Part shown: piece by piece, positions 31,382 through 41,497 of the stretch | Layout of the letters: each line of letters opens with the position of its first letter | How positions within the stretch are numbered: position 1 is the stretch's first letter | NCBI GenBank assembly: GCA_942491115.1 | Contig: CALNZV010000006.1 | Span: forward strand, 186,001 to 250,000 | Source: CALNZV01 sp942491115 | GTDB lineage: Bacteria > Desulfobacterota > Desulfobacteria > Desulfobacterales > UBA5852 | Reading direction: 5' to 3' | DNA: 64,000 bases | Notes under the pieces: model-generated | Database searches by the model: none | Told to the model about the DNA's origin: nothing | The model's input: only the letters and a program-made list of their open reading frames with translations | Program-made: the position numbers and the translations under genes

Positions 31382-31895
31382 GGTTAACCCTCTTTCCGAA
31401 ACGTCAAAAAGATCATGTCAAGCTGACCGGCCTCCGGCAGGGGATGGGTCTATTCAAATGATCGAAAGCTGCGGGCTTGGCATGAAAGCCCTGCTGAATG
31501 GATATGGTGATTTGTCTCGTAACATAGGTAACCGGATCTTCCGGGTCAACTCGGAGTCATCCTGAAAGATCCGGTGGATCACCAGCTCTGGTTCGGCATG
31601 GGCTTGCAAGGATATCCCTTTGCCTTTCCATCGATCAGATCCAGTAGAATGGGATCTGTTGAGAATGCACAGTTTTTCTGACGGTATGCCCTGATTGCAA
31701 GGCAGTTGTCACCGATTGAACAGTCGTTGGCCCTGTCAGGTTCCCACGATCAAGGGGATCGACCGCACCTAACAGCCCCATGTCGGCGTCTGACGAGCAG
31801 TCGCTCATCGACCCGTTGGTTGAATTGAAAATCGCTGTTTATTGGCATGACTTTTGGTCTTAGGGGAAGCAAATCCATACACGAGGTGCCATGCC
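31382..31895. other. Intergenic region with possible sigma-54 site
   Basis: About 510 bases between the divergent symporter and RHS genes. Short frames here have no support. The only item I note is TGGCATGACTTTTGGT near the RHS start (separate entry). GAGGTG at about 31882 serves the RHS gene. Confidence 0.45.
31843..31858 (+). promoter_or_regulatory. Possible sigma-54-like promoter of the RHS gene
   Basis: TGGCATGACTTTTGGT has the -24 GG and correct spacing, but GG instead of the invariant GC at -12. It ends 37 bases before the ATG, a suitable distance. A similar TGGCATGACTATTGAA occurs at 53281. Weak candidate. Confidence 0.3.
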
Positions 31896-34800
31896 ATGAC
31901 GAAACGATTCGTCCGTCATATCTGTCGTTTGGTTTTTCTTCTTCTTTTCTGTTCTTCGCGATTGCACTCCGCCGAGGATTGCACGGTCACCTTCCCGGAA
32001 CTCACCGTTCCGTCCGTAAAGATAGACGATATCGTGGCCGTCGGGGGGCGTTCGGAGCAATCTCTGGGTCTTGTCGCCGTTTTGAATCATCCCCGTGCGA
32101 TGGATCACATGACAATCCTCTGGAGCATCATAGAGGGAGAAGATGGGGCCAACATAGAGCCTGGAGACGATGGAACGGCGGTTCTCGATATGGGTAAAAC
32201 GAAAGACAAACTGACGATTAGTGCTTGCCTGACTGACGGTGTCCAGACGGGCGGTTGCATGAGTGCGGAATTAGATGTGGAACGCATCGATGCCCTTCGT
32301 TCCGAAAAGAAATGGGAGGAGATAGAGAACCGCGATTGGGAAGAAGACGTCTGTTTGAACAGCGATGACGATTCTCTCCAAAATGTGTTTTACGCGGTTA
32401 GCTCGAGAGTAAATACCGTTACGGGGCAATACCACAGAGAGCACGAGGACCTGTCCGTCAAGGTGCCTGGGGGATATTTATCGGCGTTCAGGCGTTACAG
32501 AAATCAGCGATGGGAATGGGATCATGTGAACAGGCAGTTGCATATCGATTCAGATGTCGACGACACGACGGTCTCTATTAGAAGGGGGCAGGTCCGATAT
32601 CTTAGGGACAGGAATAACCCCTTTGAATATCGATCCCGTGGGAGTGTCATCACCAGAGCCGAGGGATACTGGCTGTGGGAGAATCGAATCGGTGAGTGGG
32701 AGCGGTATGATGCATCGGGACGGCTGGTGTCGTTTGGGAATCGATTGGGTCTGAATGGGCGGTGCGAGTACGAGGAAGACGCGATGGTTGCCCTGATCGA
32801 CCGAAACGGCAAGAAACGCCTTCGGTTTTTCTACAACGCGGAGGGGCAACTATCAACGGTTACCGATGGCGAATCGGCGTGGGTCGACTATCAATACCTT
32901 TTCGGAAAGCTAAGCAGGGTTGGTTTTGCCGATGGGCGGTGGGTGCGATTTCTCTATAATGAAAAAGATCGCCTCAACCGTATCGATTACCCCAGCGGTA
33001 AGACGATCCACATTCGATACGATCCATCAGGCAAAGTTTGCGATGTCAGAAATGAGAAGGGGAAAGGGTATGCTTTCACCTATCGATACGATTGGAATGC
33101 CAACCTTTATGAGGCTCGCTCGGAGTCTTCTTCAGGTAGAATTCAGAAGACCTGGTTCAGCAAGAGTGGTGAAGCCAAAAAGATAACGATCAACGGCAGT
33201 CTCCATCGAGAATATATCAAGAATGAAAACCGACTCGACATCATCGACGGGGCGGGGCGTGTCACGAAAAAGAGCTTCGATGACCTGGGGAATCTCACGG
33301 AGCAGGTGTTTAGCACCGGAGACCGGGTTCGCTTTGAATACGATCCAAGCGGCCGGATGCCGACTCACTTCGAGAACGAAAACGGTGTGCAGTCCCGATT
33401 CCATTATGATCCATCCGGGCGATTGATCGAATACATCGAAGCGTTTGGATCGACGGTCGAAAGAACAACTCGATTCGATTGGGACTCCGACGGAAACATC
33501 GTGCGGGTGACGCAATGCGCAGGCAGTCCCGATGAAGCGATTACCCACATCGCCTATGATGATAACGGCAATCCCCAATCGTTTTCCGACCCCGAAGGAT
33601 CTGTCCACCGGATACGGGTCGATGCACACGGGAAGATCGTCTCTGTGGACACTCCCGAGGGCGCTAAGTGGGTTTTCGAGCGCGATCCTGTCGGACGATT
33701 GCTATCCGTTACCAATCCTCTAAAACAAAGAAAGCGCTGGAACTATGATGTCACTGAAAATCGGGAGCGCCACATCGACGAACGTGGCGGTCAGACAACA
33801 GTCGTATTGAATCCTGAAGGCACCATTGCGCGAGTATTTGATCCTGAGAAAGGAGACCATCGCTACGACTATGACTCGGAGGGACGATTGCTCCGTTTCT
33901 TAGATCCCGCGGGAGTGAAAACCCAATTCTTCTACGATGCAATGAATCGCCTGCTCCAGGTTGAAGACGGCGCTGGACACCGGATCCAATTGGAGTACGA
34001 TGCCGCTTTCCCTCCGAATTGCGCCACTTGCAGCAATCCATTTCCTGAAAACCCCACCCGGATTATCTACCCGACCTTCACGAGAGAGCTGATCTACGAT
34101 CAGAGAGGACGGCTGTCGAAACGGATGGACATCGCCCGGACCGGCGAGGTGCGGACATTTCGTTATGCCTATGACGCCGTGGGGAATCTTGTTTCTGTGG
34201 CAGACCCTGCCGGCAGAGAGACACTGATGGGCTATGACGAGCTTAATCGATGCACACGTGTGGTGGATGCGAAAGGGGGGATGACACGATTTGTTTACGA
34301 CGGCAGGAACAACCTGGTTTGGTTAGAGGACCCCAACGGCAACGGGTTGTCCTTCGCGTATGATCGAAAAAATCGGTTGATCGAAGAACGCCGCCCTGGG
34401 GGGCAATCCACCCGGTATCGGTATGACGGCTCAGGAAACCTAGTGGAAAAAGAGGGGCCGACCGGCAGGACCGTCCGCTTTGATTACGATTTGGTGGGCC
34501 GGGTAGTCCGCGCCAGGTTTTTCACCGAACCCGCATCGCCATCCCCTGAAAACGACATTCAATTCTCCTATGATAGCGCCGGAAATCTCATTGCCTATGA
34601 GGATAGCGAATCCTCTGGACGGTATCGCTACGATGCCATCAATCGAAAGGTCGAGGAGACCATCCAGTACGGGTCATTGATGCTATCCAACCATTACCAA
34701 TACGATCCATCCGGGAAATTGGAGGCGTTTACGGGACCGGATGGTGACTCCTACCGATTTACCTACGATTCCGCCGGTCGTTTGGTCAATATAGACATAC

Positions 34801-36380
34801 CAAAGGCCGGACAAGTTGCCTATTCCAAATACGGAATCCATGGACCAGAGAAGGTTCTTTTTCCTAATGGTGTCTGGAGGGCGCTTACCTATGACTCCTT
34901 TGATAGGGTCTTGTCCATAACCGACAAAACGGAAGCATCCAAGACATTGTTGGAGAGCCGGTATGAATATGATCATTCAGGCAATATTTCCACAATCGAA
35001 AACGAGGAAGGGAGTTTCCGCTATGGCTACGACAGCCTGAACCAGTTGACTCAGGCCATCACTCCTTTTGGGAAAGAGGAATTTTCCTACGATCCCGTCG
35101 GCAACCGGTTTGACTCTGGAAATGGAGGGTCCCCATGGCATTACACCGCCAACAACGAACTGACGCGTACCACCGACAGCCGATTCGCCTTCGATGCCTT
35201 CGGCCGAAGGGTTTTTTCCGAGTCGCCGGAGGATAGTCGTCGTTACGACTACAATGCGGCCGGAAGGCTCGCTGCCGTTTCCATCGATCATGGCTCGAAA
35301 CAAATATCTTATGGATACGATCCTTTCGGGAGGAGAATATGGAAAGAGGTGGATGGCAAAAGGATTTTCTTCCACTATTCAGATCAAGGCTTGATTGGCG
35401 AATACAACGCCACGGGTAAGCCGATAAGGCGCTATGGCTGGAAGCCGGGGAGGCCATGGGGAACCGACCCCTTGGTAATGAAGGAGAGTGGGAGAACCTA
35501 TTTATATTTAAACGACCACTTGGGAACCCCTCAACAATTGGTGGACCGATCCGGGGAAGTGATCTGGTCCGACAGTTATAAATCCTTCGGTTCCCCGAAT
35601 GACATTTTTAATACAAAGATCGCCAACAACCTGCGTTTCCCCGGTCACTATTCGGATCAGGAAACCGGGTTGCACTATAATTACTTTCGGTACTATGATC
35701 CGGAAATTGGACGATACCTGACACCGGATCCCTTGGGCATCGTTGGTGGGATCAACTTCTATTCATACGTCCAGAACAATCCGGTGGCCGAGATCGACCC
35801 ACTGGGCCTGTACAAAAGTTCTGATTTTCTGCGCGCTGTGGTTCCCGGTCAAGTGTCTTACGATTACGGGAGGACAGCGATTGAGAGTGGGGAATATGGG
35901 CTTTCCGCCCTCTACTTCGGTGCAATGGTGGGGGAGCAGGTTATATTTGCTCTTTCACTGGGCCAATCGAGTGCGTATAGAGTAGGGGGGAAGTGTGTTG
36001 TTTCGAATAGTGTGAGGCATGGTCCGTTAAATCCAGGTGTACTAGATGATGCGACTGCTGCAACATTTAGAAGCGGATCTTATACTACTACAAGAATTAA
36101 TAAAACAACTACTCTTTACAGGGTCTATGGCGGAAACGCAAAAAAGATTGGTCCATATTGGACTCGGACAGAACCAAGCGGTCCGCTTCAATCTCAACTG
36201 GATTCTGCTCTCGTTCCAGAGTGGGGAAATACAGCAAATAATATAATTACTATCCGTGTACCAAAAGGTACGACAATATATGAAGGTGTCACTGCTCCAC
36301 AGTCGACAGGTGTTGGCCGAATATTGGGCGGTGGTAACCAAGTCTACATACCACGTGTAGATCCTAAATGGATTCAATAA
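31896..36380 (+). CDS. Secreted RHS/YD-repeat polymorphic toxin
   Basis: 1494 residues. A signal peptide (MTKRFVRHICRLVFLLLFC), about 150 residues of unknown fold, a DUF6531-like segment, then some 40 YD repeats (for example YRYDGSGNLVEKEGPTGRT). The RHS core ends with the canonical LGTPQQLVDRSGEVIWSDSY, HYNYFRYYDPEIGRYLTPDP and DPLGL near residue 1302, after which the sequence is a variable toxin tip (about 1303-1494). The tip has LYRVYGGNAKKIGPYWTR, WGNTANNIITIRVPKGTTIY and GGGNQVYIPRV, a pattern of ADP-ribosyltransferase-like toxins. The tip is AT-rich compared with the shell. A small immunity gene follows. Confidence 0.9.
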   Translation: MTKRFVRHICRLVFLLLFCSSRLHSAEDCTVTFPELTVPSVKIDDIVAVGGRSEQSLGLVAVLNHPRAMDHMTILWSIIEGEDGANIEPGDDGTAVLDMGKTKDKLTISACLTDGVQTGGCMSAELDVERIDALRSEKKWEEIENRDWEEDVCLNSDDDSLQNVFYAVSSRVNTVTGQYHREHEDLSVKVPGGYLSAFRRYRNQRWEWDHVNRQLHIDSDVDDTTVSIRRGQVRYLRDRNNPFEYRSRGSVITRAEGYWLWENRIGEWERYDASGRLVSFGNRLGLNGRCEYEEDAMVALIDRNGKKRLRFFYNAEGQLSTVTDGESAWVDYQYLFGKLSRVGFADGRWVRFLYNEKDRLNRIDYPSGKTIHIRYDPSGKVCDVRNEKGKGYAFTYRYDWNANLYEARSESSSGRIQKTWFSKSGEAKKITINGSLHREYIKNENRLDIIDGAGRVTKKSFDDLGNLTEQVFSTGDRVRFEYDPSGRMPTHFENENGVQSRFHYDPSGRLIEYIEAFGSTVERTTRFDWDSDGNIVRVTQCAGSPDEAITHIAYDDNGNPQSFSDPEGSVHRIRVDAHGKIVSVDTPEGAKWVFERDPVGRLLSVTNPLKQRKRWNYDVTENRERHIDERGGQTTVVLNPEGTIARVFDPEKGDHRYDYDSEGRLLRFLDPAGVKTQFFYDAMNRLLQVEDGAGHRIQLEYDAAFPPNCATCSNPFPENPTRIIYPTFTRELIYDQRGRLSKRMDIARTGEVRTFRYAYDAVGNLVSVADPAGRETLMGYDELNRCTRVVDAKGGMTRFVYDGRNNLVWLEDPNGNGLSFAYDRKNRLIEERRPGGQSTRYRYDGSGNLVEKEGPTGRTVRFDYDLVGRVVRARFFTEPASPSPENDIQFSYDSAGNLIAYEDSESSGRYRYDAINRKVEETIQYGSLMLSNHYQYDPSGKLEAFTGPDGDSYRFTYDSAGRLVNIDIPKAGQVAYSKYGIHGPEKVLFPNGVWRALTYDSFDRVLSITDKTEASKTLLESRYEYDHSGNISTIENEEGSFRYGYDSLNQLTQAITPFGKEEFSYDPVGNRFDSGNGGSPWHYTANNELTRTTDSRFAFDAFGRRVFSESPEDSRRYDYNAAGRLAAVSIDHGSKQISYGYDPFGRRIWKEVDGKRIFFHYSDQGLIGEYNATGKPIRRYGWKPGRPWGTDPLVMKESGRTYLYLNDHLGTPQQLVDRSGEVIWSDSYKSFGSPNDIFNTKIANNLRFPGHYSDQETGLHYNYFRYYDPEIGRYLTPDPLGIVGGINFYSYVQNNPVAEIDPLGLYKSSDFLRAVVPGQVSYDYGRTAIESGEYGLSALYFGAMVGEQVIFALSLGQSSAYRVGGKCVVSNSVRHGPLNPGVLDDATAATFRSGSYTTTRINKTTTLYRVYGGNAKKIGPYWTRTEPSGPLQSQLDSALVPEWGNTANNIITIRVPKGTTIYEGVTAPQSTGVGRILGGGNQVYIPRVDPKWIQ

Positions 36381-36393
36381 GGGTAGGTAAGTT

Positions 36394-36690
36394 ATGGAAG
36401 CATTGGTTCAATTGCTTAAAACTTGTGAAACACTTCTAAGGCAAGTCGGTGAAACATTTTGGGCAGAAAAAATTAATCATATTATTACAAAGAGCAATGG
36501 AAGAATAGATATTTACTGTGCACAAGAAATTATTTCTTGGTATGGTGGTATGGGATCGTTTAATGACCTTACGATCTCATTGCATAATGACCATTCTGTT
36601 GAAGAAGAAAATGAAGGTACATTTAACAAAAAATTAATCGATCTTAGAAGAAAGATTTATGAGGAAGCAAAACGTCTTCAGTATAAGTGA
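36394..36690 (+). CDS. Putative immunity protein (DUF6966-like)
   Basis: 98 residues, AT-rich, 13 bases after the RHS toxin stop, with GGTAGGTAAG before ATG. Mostly helical: LLKTCETLLRQVGETFWAEK, then IISWYGGMGSFNDLTISLHN and KKLIDLRRKIYEEAKRLQ. The centre 'SW-x-GGMGS-x-ND' recalls DUF6966 proteins found beside toxins. Position and size make it the cognate cytoplasmic antidote to the toxin tip. Direct binding is inferred. Confidence 0.65.
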   Translation: MEALVQLLKTCETLLRQVGETFWAEKINHIITKSNGRIDIYCAQEIISWYGGMGSFNDLTISLHNDHSVEEENEGTFNKKLIDLRRKIYEEAKRLQYK

Positions 36691-37241
36691 TATTTGTTGA
36701 GATTGATATTTAAATCTATGAAACCTGCTACAACTATCCATTCAGACACTATACGGACTTTTAAACGGATTGCTTTTTATTCACAACCTATCGCTTGAAT
36801 TTTGACCAGTCTTCATAGAAACGTTTTTACCATAAATGTGCCATTCATCACAAAGTTTCAATACTTTGTGTGCATTGTTTAAATTCAACTCCATCTGTTT
36901 GAACATATTTTTACGAACAATTTATTTGAGATCTCTGCCAACACAGAAATTTCAGAATAAGTATTGGTAAGTATATATGATTCTTCTAACATTCTAAGCA
37001 GATTGACAAATAAATCAATTTGTGAGATGAGAATAAAACTTTCCACTTAAATCCTCTTTCTGCGCATTTTACTTTTATCAAAAATAGCTGTGATATGTTG
37101 GTTTCTTCTTTTTAATATGTTGTTTGAAGTGATATAAATACTGCCTTAATATACTATTTATAACCGAAGGTAATAAGATTTAAAAATTTTAAGGTCATCC
37201 ATTCACGATGATTTATTATTTGCTGATTTGGAGAGTCTGGA
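36691..37241. other. AT-rich spacer, one doubtful short ORF
   Basis: About 550 bases at very low GC between the immunity gene and the SIR2 gene. A minus-strand 41-codon frame (36906 down to 36781, MFKQMELNLNNAHKVLKLCD...) is the longest item; no ribosome site or family is evident. No orphan second immunity gene is visible. Confidence 0.4.
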
Positions 37242-38699
37242 ATGGTACATCAAAAATCTAATTCTTCTTTGGCCTATGAAAAATTAATTGAATTGTTTGA
37301 GAAAAAATATCAAAATCCAGAAAAAAGCATCATCTTGGTCGTCATTGGCGCAGGGGCTTCTTTTTCTTCAGGATTACCCCCATGGAATAGCTTGATAGAC
37401 GATATCTTAAAATGCGCCAAAAATTGTTATCGAAATTCAAATGAATTTATAGAAATTTTATACGAAAGAACCAGCAATCTATTGGGTATAATTCAAAATG
37501 AAAAAAATATTAAGACTAAAGAAAGATTTTTGAAGGAGAAGGTTTCTGTTGAAACAATTCTTAGCATTTGTTGCGAATCTTCAGTTGTATCTAACAATAT
37601 CTACAAATTGTTTTATGATCACTATAACTTTGACGGTAATCATGGTGGGCCGCCACCTCAAATTGGGTATGAAATTTTGGCCCATTTGTTAAAACATCAT
37701 TATATTGATCATATGATAACCTTCAATTTCGATGAAATATTAGATACAGCGGTTAGAAATGAATTAGGGGTGGAAGGATTTGAGCTTATTGAATCGGATC
37801 ATTCAGTCGTACAGAATATTCAACCCAATAAGCCTCGGTTGATTAAGCCTCATGGATCAATAAGTAAACCACAAACAATGAAATTTATCGATTCAAACAC
37901 TCAGTATATGTCAAAAGAAATGATTTATTTACTTGATAATACATTAGGATTTGTTTCAAATATTGATCAGGATATTAAAAATAAAAAAAAGGTATATATC
38001 CTGAGTATCGGTTATGCTTGGAGAGATCTTGACATCCTCAATTGGCTGAAATCTAGACTTGATAAAATTAGTAAAATATTTGTAATCCGGAAAGAAATCG
38101 ATGAGGAAAGCCTCATAAGCCAAATCAGTTCTTCAATGGTTGACATCATTTCAACAATGGATCTGTCAAAATTCTCGGAACATTTAAACACAACAGTCCG
38201 AAGGGCAATAGATATTGACCAGTTATTATGGGCATTTATTGATTCTATCGAAAATAAATTAAGCCGACAAAGAATACCATTTATCTCATCCGCAAGACAT
38301 AAAATTCTGGGTGTTTTATTTGGGGCTAAATATTTACCGCCTGGAATCCTTCCGTTGAACCTTAAAAAAATAAAAAAAGGAATCGAAACCAGTACAGCTT
38401 TCGAAAGGTTTCGTATGGAAGCAAACCTTCATCTGATTAAATGTAAAGGGATGATCAATACCTCGGTAATGGCTGAAGACCCACGCCTAAACTATTATCA
38501 TAACATTTTAAAATATCATAATATCCGAAAATCAGGCAGTGTTGAAAAATCCACGCTGCCCATTGATGAATTGAATGAGATCAAATCTTCCGACTTCGCG
38601 GACGTCAAGGAAACCTATTTCTCCGTCGTATCGAATAAGCAATCTATGTTCGAAAACTTATATTATAAAAATAATCCCAATATATATCCCAAGATATAA
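37242..38699 (+). CDS. SIR2-domain protein, N-terminal part
   Basis: 485 residues. A SIR2-like NAD-binding domain (about 28-275): VVIGAGASFSSGLPPWNSLI (nucleotide loop), ITFNFDEILDTAV (Asn/Asp near 162-165), KPHGSIS with the catalytic-type His near 204, and LSIGYAWRDLDILNWL. This is the arrangement of defence SIR2s that hydrolyse NAD+ during phage infection. Residues 330-485 are unrecognised. The frame ends at a TAA inside what appears to be a continuing protein; the rest is in another frame from 38701. AT-rich, like the immunity gene before it. Confidence 0.8.
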   Translation: MVHQKSNSSLAYEKLIELFEKKYQNPEKSIILVVIGAGASFSSGLPPWNSLIDDILKCAKNCYRNSNEFIEILYERTSNLLGIIQNEKNIKTKERFLKEKVSVETILSICCESSVVSNNIYKLFYDHYNFDGNHGGPPPQIGYEILAHLLKHHYIDHMITFNFDEILDTAVRNELGVEGFELIESDHSVVQNIQPNKPRLIKPHGSISKPQTMKFIDSNTQYMSKEMIYLLDNTLGFVSNIDQDIKNKKKVYILSIGYAWRDLDILNWLKSRLDKISKIFVIRKEIDEESLISQISSSMVDIISTMDLSKFSEHLNTTVRRAIDIDQLLWAFIDSIENKLSRQRIPFISSARHKILGVLFGAKYLPPGILPLNLKKIKKGIETSTAFERFRMEANLHLIKCKGMINTSVMAEDPRLNYYHNILKYHNIRKSGSVEKSTLPIDELNEIKSSDFADVKETYFSVVSNKQSMFENLYYKNNPNIYPKI

Positions 38700-38700
38700 C

Positions 38701-39498
38701 CAATCCGATGGGTTTATTCATATTGAAAAATATCAAAAGAATAAGTTTCTTGAAGAAAATTTAAATATCATTTTCGGAGGACCTGAAGTTGAAATCGTAC
38801 CTACGGCAGACAACAGAGCTCATTGGATTTTCAAGGATCCAAAAATTTTAGACAATTATTATCGATTACAAAGCAAGACAGCTGAACTGCTTAAAACGAC
38901 CTGGACTCATTTATTTGTTATCGCTGAAACTGGTGCGTGGTTATTCAACGATGATATCGTCAACCATATGAGAAGTCGATTGAATCTTAAATGGTTGAAA
39001 TGCAATGTGATTACAATTACTGCCTCCGATGAACACACAGAGGAGTGGGATATCAAAAATGCAATACACAAAAAGTTAAAAGAATTAGAAAAGAAAAAAT
39101 TCAGAGATAAAATTAAAGTATTACAAGCTGAAATACCTTGGTGGGAACATAATAGACATCTGACATTGGCGTTTGATATAAGAAGAGGTAAATTCCATGG
39201 GGGTATCTATTTCAGACGTCGATTGAAAGCTAGCCGAATCACTCCAGTTTATGTGGAGTCAGAAAGAGATTGTAAAGAATTGTTTGTCACTTTTCTTGCC
39301 TACTTAGCTAGGCCCATAAGAGAGATTAAATGTGAGAAGGCACGCGGTAAAATAGAAAATGAAGAAAGTATAAATGAGATTATTAGAGAATTGAAACCTA
39401 TTCTAAATATTGTCAAAATATCGGGAAAGGATAAACGACGATATTTGGATTTGAAAAAAACAATTGCAAGCGATGATGTAGACTATTGTCGATATTAG
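38701..39498 (+). pseudogene. Displaced C-terminal half of the SIR2 protein
   Basis: The frame is open from 38575, but the first ~40 codons overlap the SIR2 gene in the wrong frame and no good start exists. From QSDGFIHIEKYQKNKFLEEN onward it reads as a natural protein: LLKTTWTHLFVIAETGAWLF, VITITASDEHTEEWDIKNAI, EIPWWEHNRHLTLAFDIRRG, SERDCKELFVTFLAYL. Joining NIYPKI to YNQSDGF needs a one-base change near 38690. I do not recognise the domain; the alternating hydrophobic strands and WEHNRHLTLA with a late RRR are loosely like phospholipase-D folds. It could also be a separate gene with an unseen start or be reached by ribosomal frameshifting. Confidence 0.55.
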
Positions 39499-39744
39499 TA
39501 ACGAAACGCTTTTCTATGCAATTTATTTATTCAGCCTAATGGCATTCCCTACATTCTTTGACCGCCTCTATCGGTTGTTGAAAAACCATCATATCCTAAA
39601 CTCCCTAGTCTAACAGAACCATTCAATTTATCTTTCATTTTATCCCTATACATCCAAAAGCAGAATCCAGCAAATCCATTGAAATACGCTACCTTGACTC
39701 GTATATTGCCTCTGTACAGTGCAATCCATCAAATTGGAGCCTCC

Positions 39745-40446
39745 ATGAACGTTTTCATCGTCCACGCCCACCCCGAACCTCAGAGCTTCAACGGCGCCCT
39801 TTCTGAAAAAGCCCGGGAAGTGCTGACGGGCGCCGGACACGAAGTCAGGATGTCCGATCTGTACGCCATGGGGTTCGATCCGGTGTCGGATCGCCGTAAT
39901 TTTACCGACGTCCACGATCCCTCCTTTTTTAAACAGCAGGCCGAGGAGATTCATGCATCGGAAACCGATGGATTTTCCATCGACGTCACCCGGGAGATCG
40001 AGGCCCTGGAATGGTGCGATGCCTTCATCATGCAGTTTCCTCTCTGGTGGTTCGGGCTGCCGGGGATTCTAAAAGGCTGGGTGGACCGGGTGTTTGCCAT
40101 GGGTCGGGTTTATGGCGGCGGCAAGTGGTACGACAACGGCGCGTTTAGGGGTAAGCGGGCCATGCTCTCCGTTACCACCGGGGGACCCGAATCCATGTAC
40201 ATGCCCGACGGGTTGAACGGGGACATGAATCATATCCTTTTTCCCATCAACCACGGTATGCTGAGGTTCACCGGGTTTGACGTGGTTCCCCCATATATCG
40301 CCTGGTCGGCTGCGCACGTTGGCGACGACATCCGTCGCGACTACCTGGACGCTTACGGGAAGCGGCTATTGGGTCTGTGGGAAGCAGCGCCGATCCCCTA
40401 TCCACCCCTTTCTGCCTATGATCCGGAAACCTTTCGATTGAAATAA
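39745..40446 (+). CDS. Flavodoxin-fold NAD(P)H quinone/FMN oxidoreductase
   Basis: 233 residues. NQO1/MdaB-type flavodoxin_2 domain: MNVFIVHAHPEPQSFNGALS, ALEWCDAFIMQFPLWWFGLP, GWVDRVFAMGRVYGGGKWYD and LSVTTGGPESMY (FMN loops). It probably reduces quinones with NAD(P)H and bound FMN in the cytoplasm. Start ATG 39745 with GGAGCCTCC; the longer frame from 39679 lacks support. A flavin reductase family gene follows after 13 bases. The GC content rises sharply relative to the SIR2 gene. Confidence 0.9.
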   Translation: MNVFIVHAHPEPQSFNGALSEKAREVLTGAGHEVRMSDLYAMGFDPVSDRRNFTDVHDPSFFKQQAEEIHASETDGFSIDVTREIEALEWCDAFIMQFPLWWFGLPGILKGWVDRVFAMGRVYGGGKWYDNGAFRGKRAMLSVTTGGPESMYMPDGLNGDMNHILFPINHGMLRFTGFDVVPPYIAWSAAHVGDDIRRDYLDAYGKRLLGLWEAAPIPYPPLSAYDPETFRLK

Positions 40447-40459
40447 AGGAGACGATCAG

Positions 40460-41023
40460 ATGAAAGCCATCGGTCCTGTCAACGCCCTCTATCCCATGCC
40501 GACCACCCTTGTCGGGGCGACGGTGGACGGAAAAGCGAATTTTCTGGCTGTCGCCCACGTCGGTATCCTTAATCACGGATCCCCCCAGTACCTCTCCATC
40601 GGACTCCATAAAAGCCACTACACCAACGGGGGCATCCGTGAAAACAAGGCCTTCAGCATCTGCCTTCCATCGGAGACATTGATGATCGAAACGGATTTTT
40701 GCGGCATCATGACCGGGAAAAAGACCGACAAGGCCTCGCTCTTCGATGTGTTCTACGGAGAAATGAAAACCGCGCCAATGATCCGTCAGTGCCCCGTCAA
40801 CATGGAGTTGACGCTCCACCAGATCCTGGACTTCGCGGCCCACGAGATCTTTGTCGGCGAATTGGTCCAGACCTACGCCGATGATGGGATTATGACTGAT
40901 GGTGCCATCGATATCGCTGGGGTAAGGCCGCTTCTTTTCGACATGGCCAGCAAGAAATACTGGTCTTTGGGCGGGGCCATCGGCAACTGCTGGAATGCGG
41001 GAAAAGCGCTCAAATCCAAATAA
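40460..41023 (+). CDS. Flavoredoxin-like flavin reductase family protein
   Basis: 187 residues, one flavin-reductase-like FMN-binding domain: YPMPTTLVGATVDGKANFLA, HVGILNHGSPQYLSIGLHKS, HYTNGGIRENKAFSICLPSE and KASLFDVFYGEMKTAPMI. These residues match flavoredoxin-type proteins of sulfate reducers, FMN carriers in electron transfer. AAAGGAGACG precedes ATG. Operon with the quinone reductase before it. Confidence 0.88.
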   Translation: MKAIGPVNALYPMPTTLVGATVDGKANFLAVAHVGILNHGSPQYLSIGLHKSHYTNGGIRENKAFSICLPSETLMIETDFCGIMTGKKTDKASLFDVFYGEMKTAPMIRQCPVNMELTLHQILDFAAHEIFVGELVQTYADDGIMTDGAIDIAGVRPLLFDMASKKYWSLGGAIGNCWNAGKALKSK

Positions 41024-41119
41024 TCGGTCGAGCCACCCCCATGCGACATTTAAGTCCACGGGATGAAACCGGGGAGACAAGCGCCCCCCCGGCCTTTGGT
41101 TAGCCTACCCGGACGCCGA

Positions 41120-41497
41120 TCATCGGGAGCCGCTGATGCCGATGGAAAAGGAGAAGGCGCTTTCCGACATGGATGCCGATGCCTGGTAGCTGTCGTCCTC
41201 GTAAGCATCGGTGCCACTGTCGTTGTAATAGTTGTTGATCTGCTTCACCACAACCGGACGGCGTCCCGGCCAGTGACCGCATCTGGGATGATGGCGGTGA
41301 AAGCGCTGTCGATGGCCCCACCGGGGGTGGTGCCGGAACCGGTGACCGCTGTTATGGCCGTGAAATTGACGGGCCGGCCCGTGTCCGCCTCTGTAGTAAT
41401 GACCGCCATGGTAGGCGCCACCTGCCCATGAATAACTCGAAACGGCCAGAACCATTCCTGCCAGAGCAATGCCGATAATGATGAGTTTCTTAGTCAT
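41120..41497 (-). CDS. Secreted His/Gly-rich protein
   Basis: 125 residues. Signal peptide MTKKLIIIGIALAGMVLAVS, cleaved near SSYSWAGG, then a central tract with over 20 His and many Gly/Arg (GGHYYRGGHG, HRFRHHPRWGHR), ending in an acidic, Ser-rich tail. A periplasmic or surface metal-binding (Ni, Zn, Cu) or adsorptive role is plausible. AAGGGGAAAA precedes the ATG. Low complexity limits any family call. Confidence 0.7.
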   Translation of the reverse strand: MTKKLIIIGIALAGMVLAVSSYSWAGGAYHGGHYYRGGHGPARQFHGHNSGHRFRHHPRWGHRQRFHRHHPRCGHWPGRRPVVVKQINNYYNDSGTDAYEDDSYQASASMSESAFSFSIGISGSR

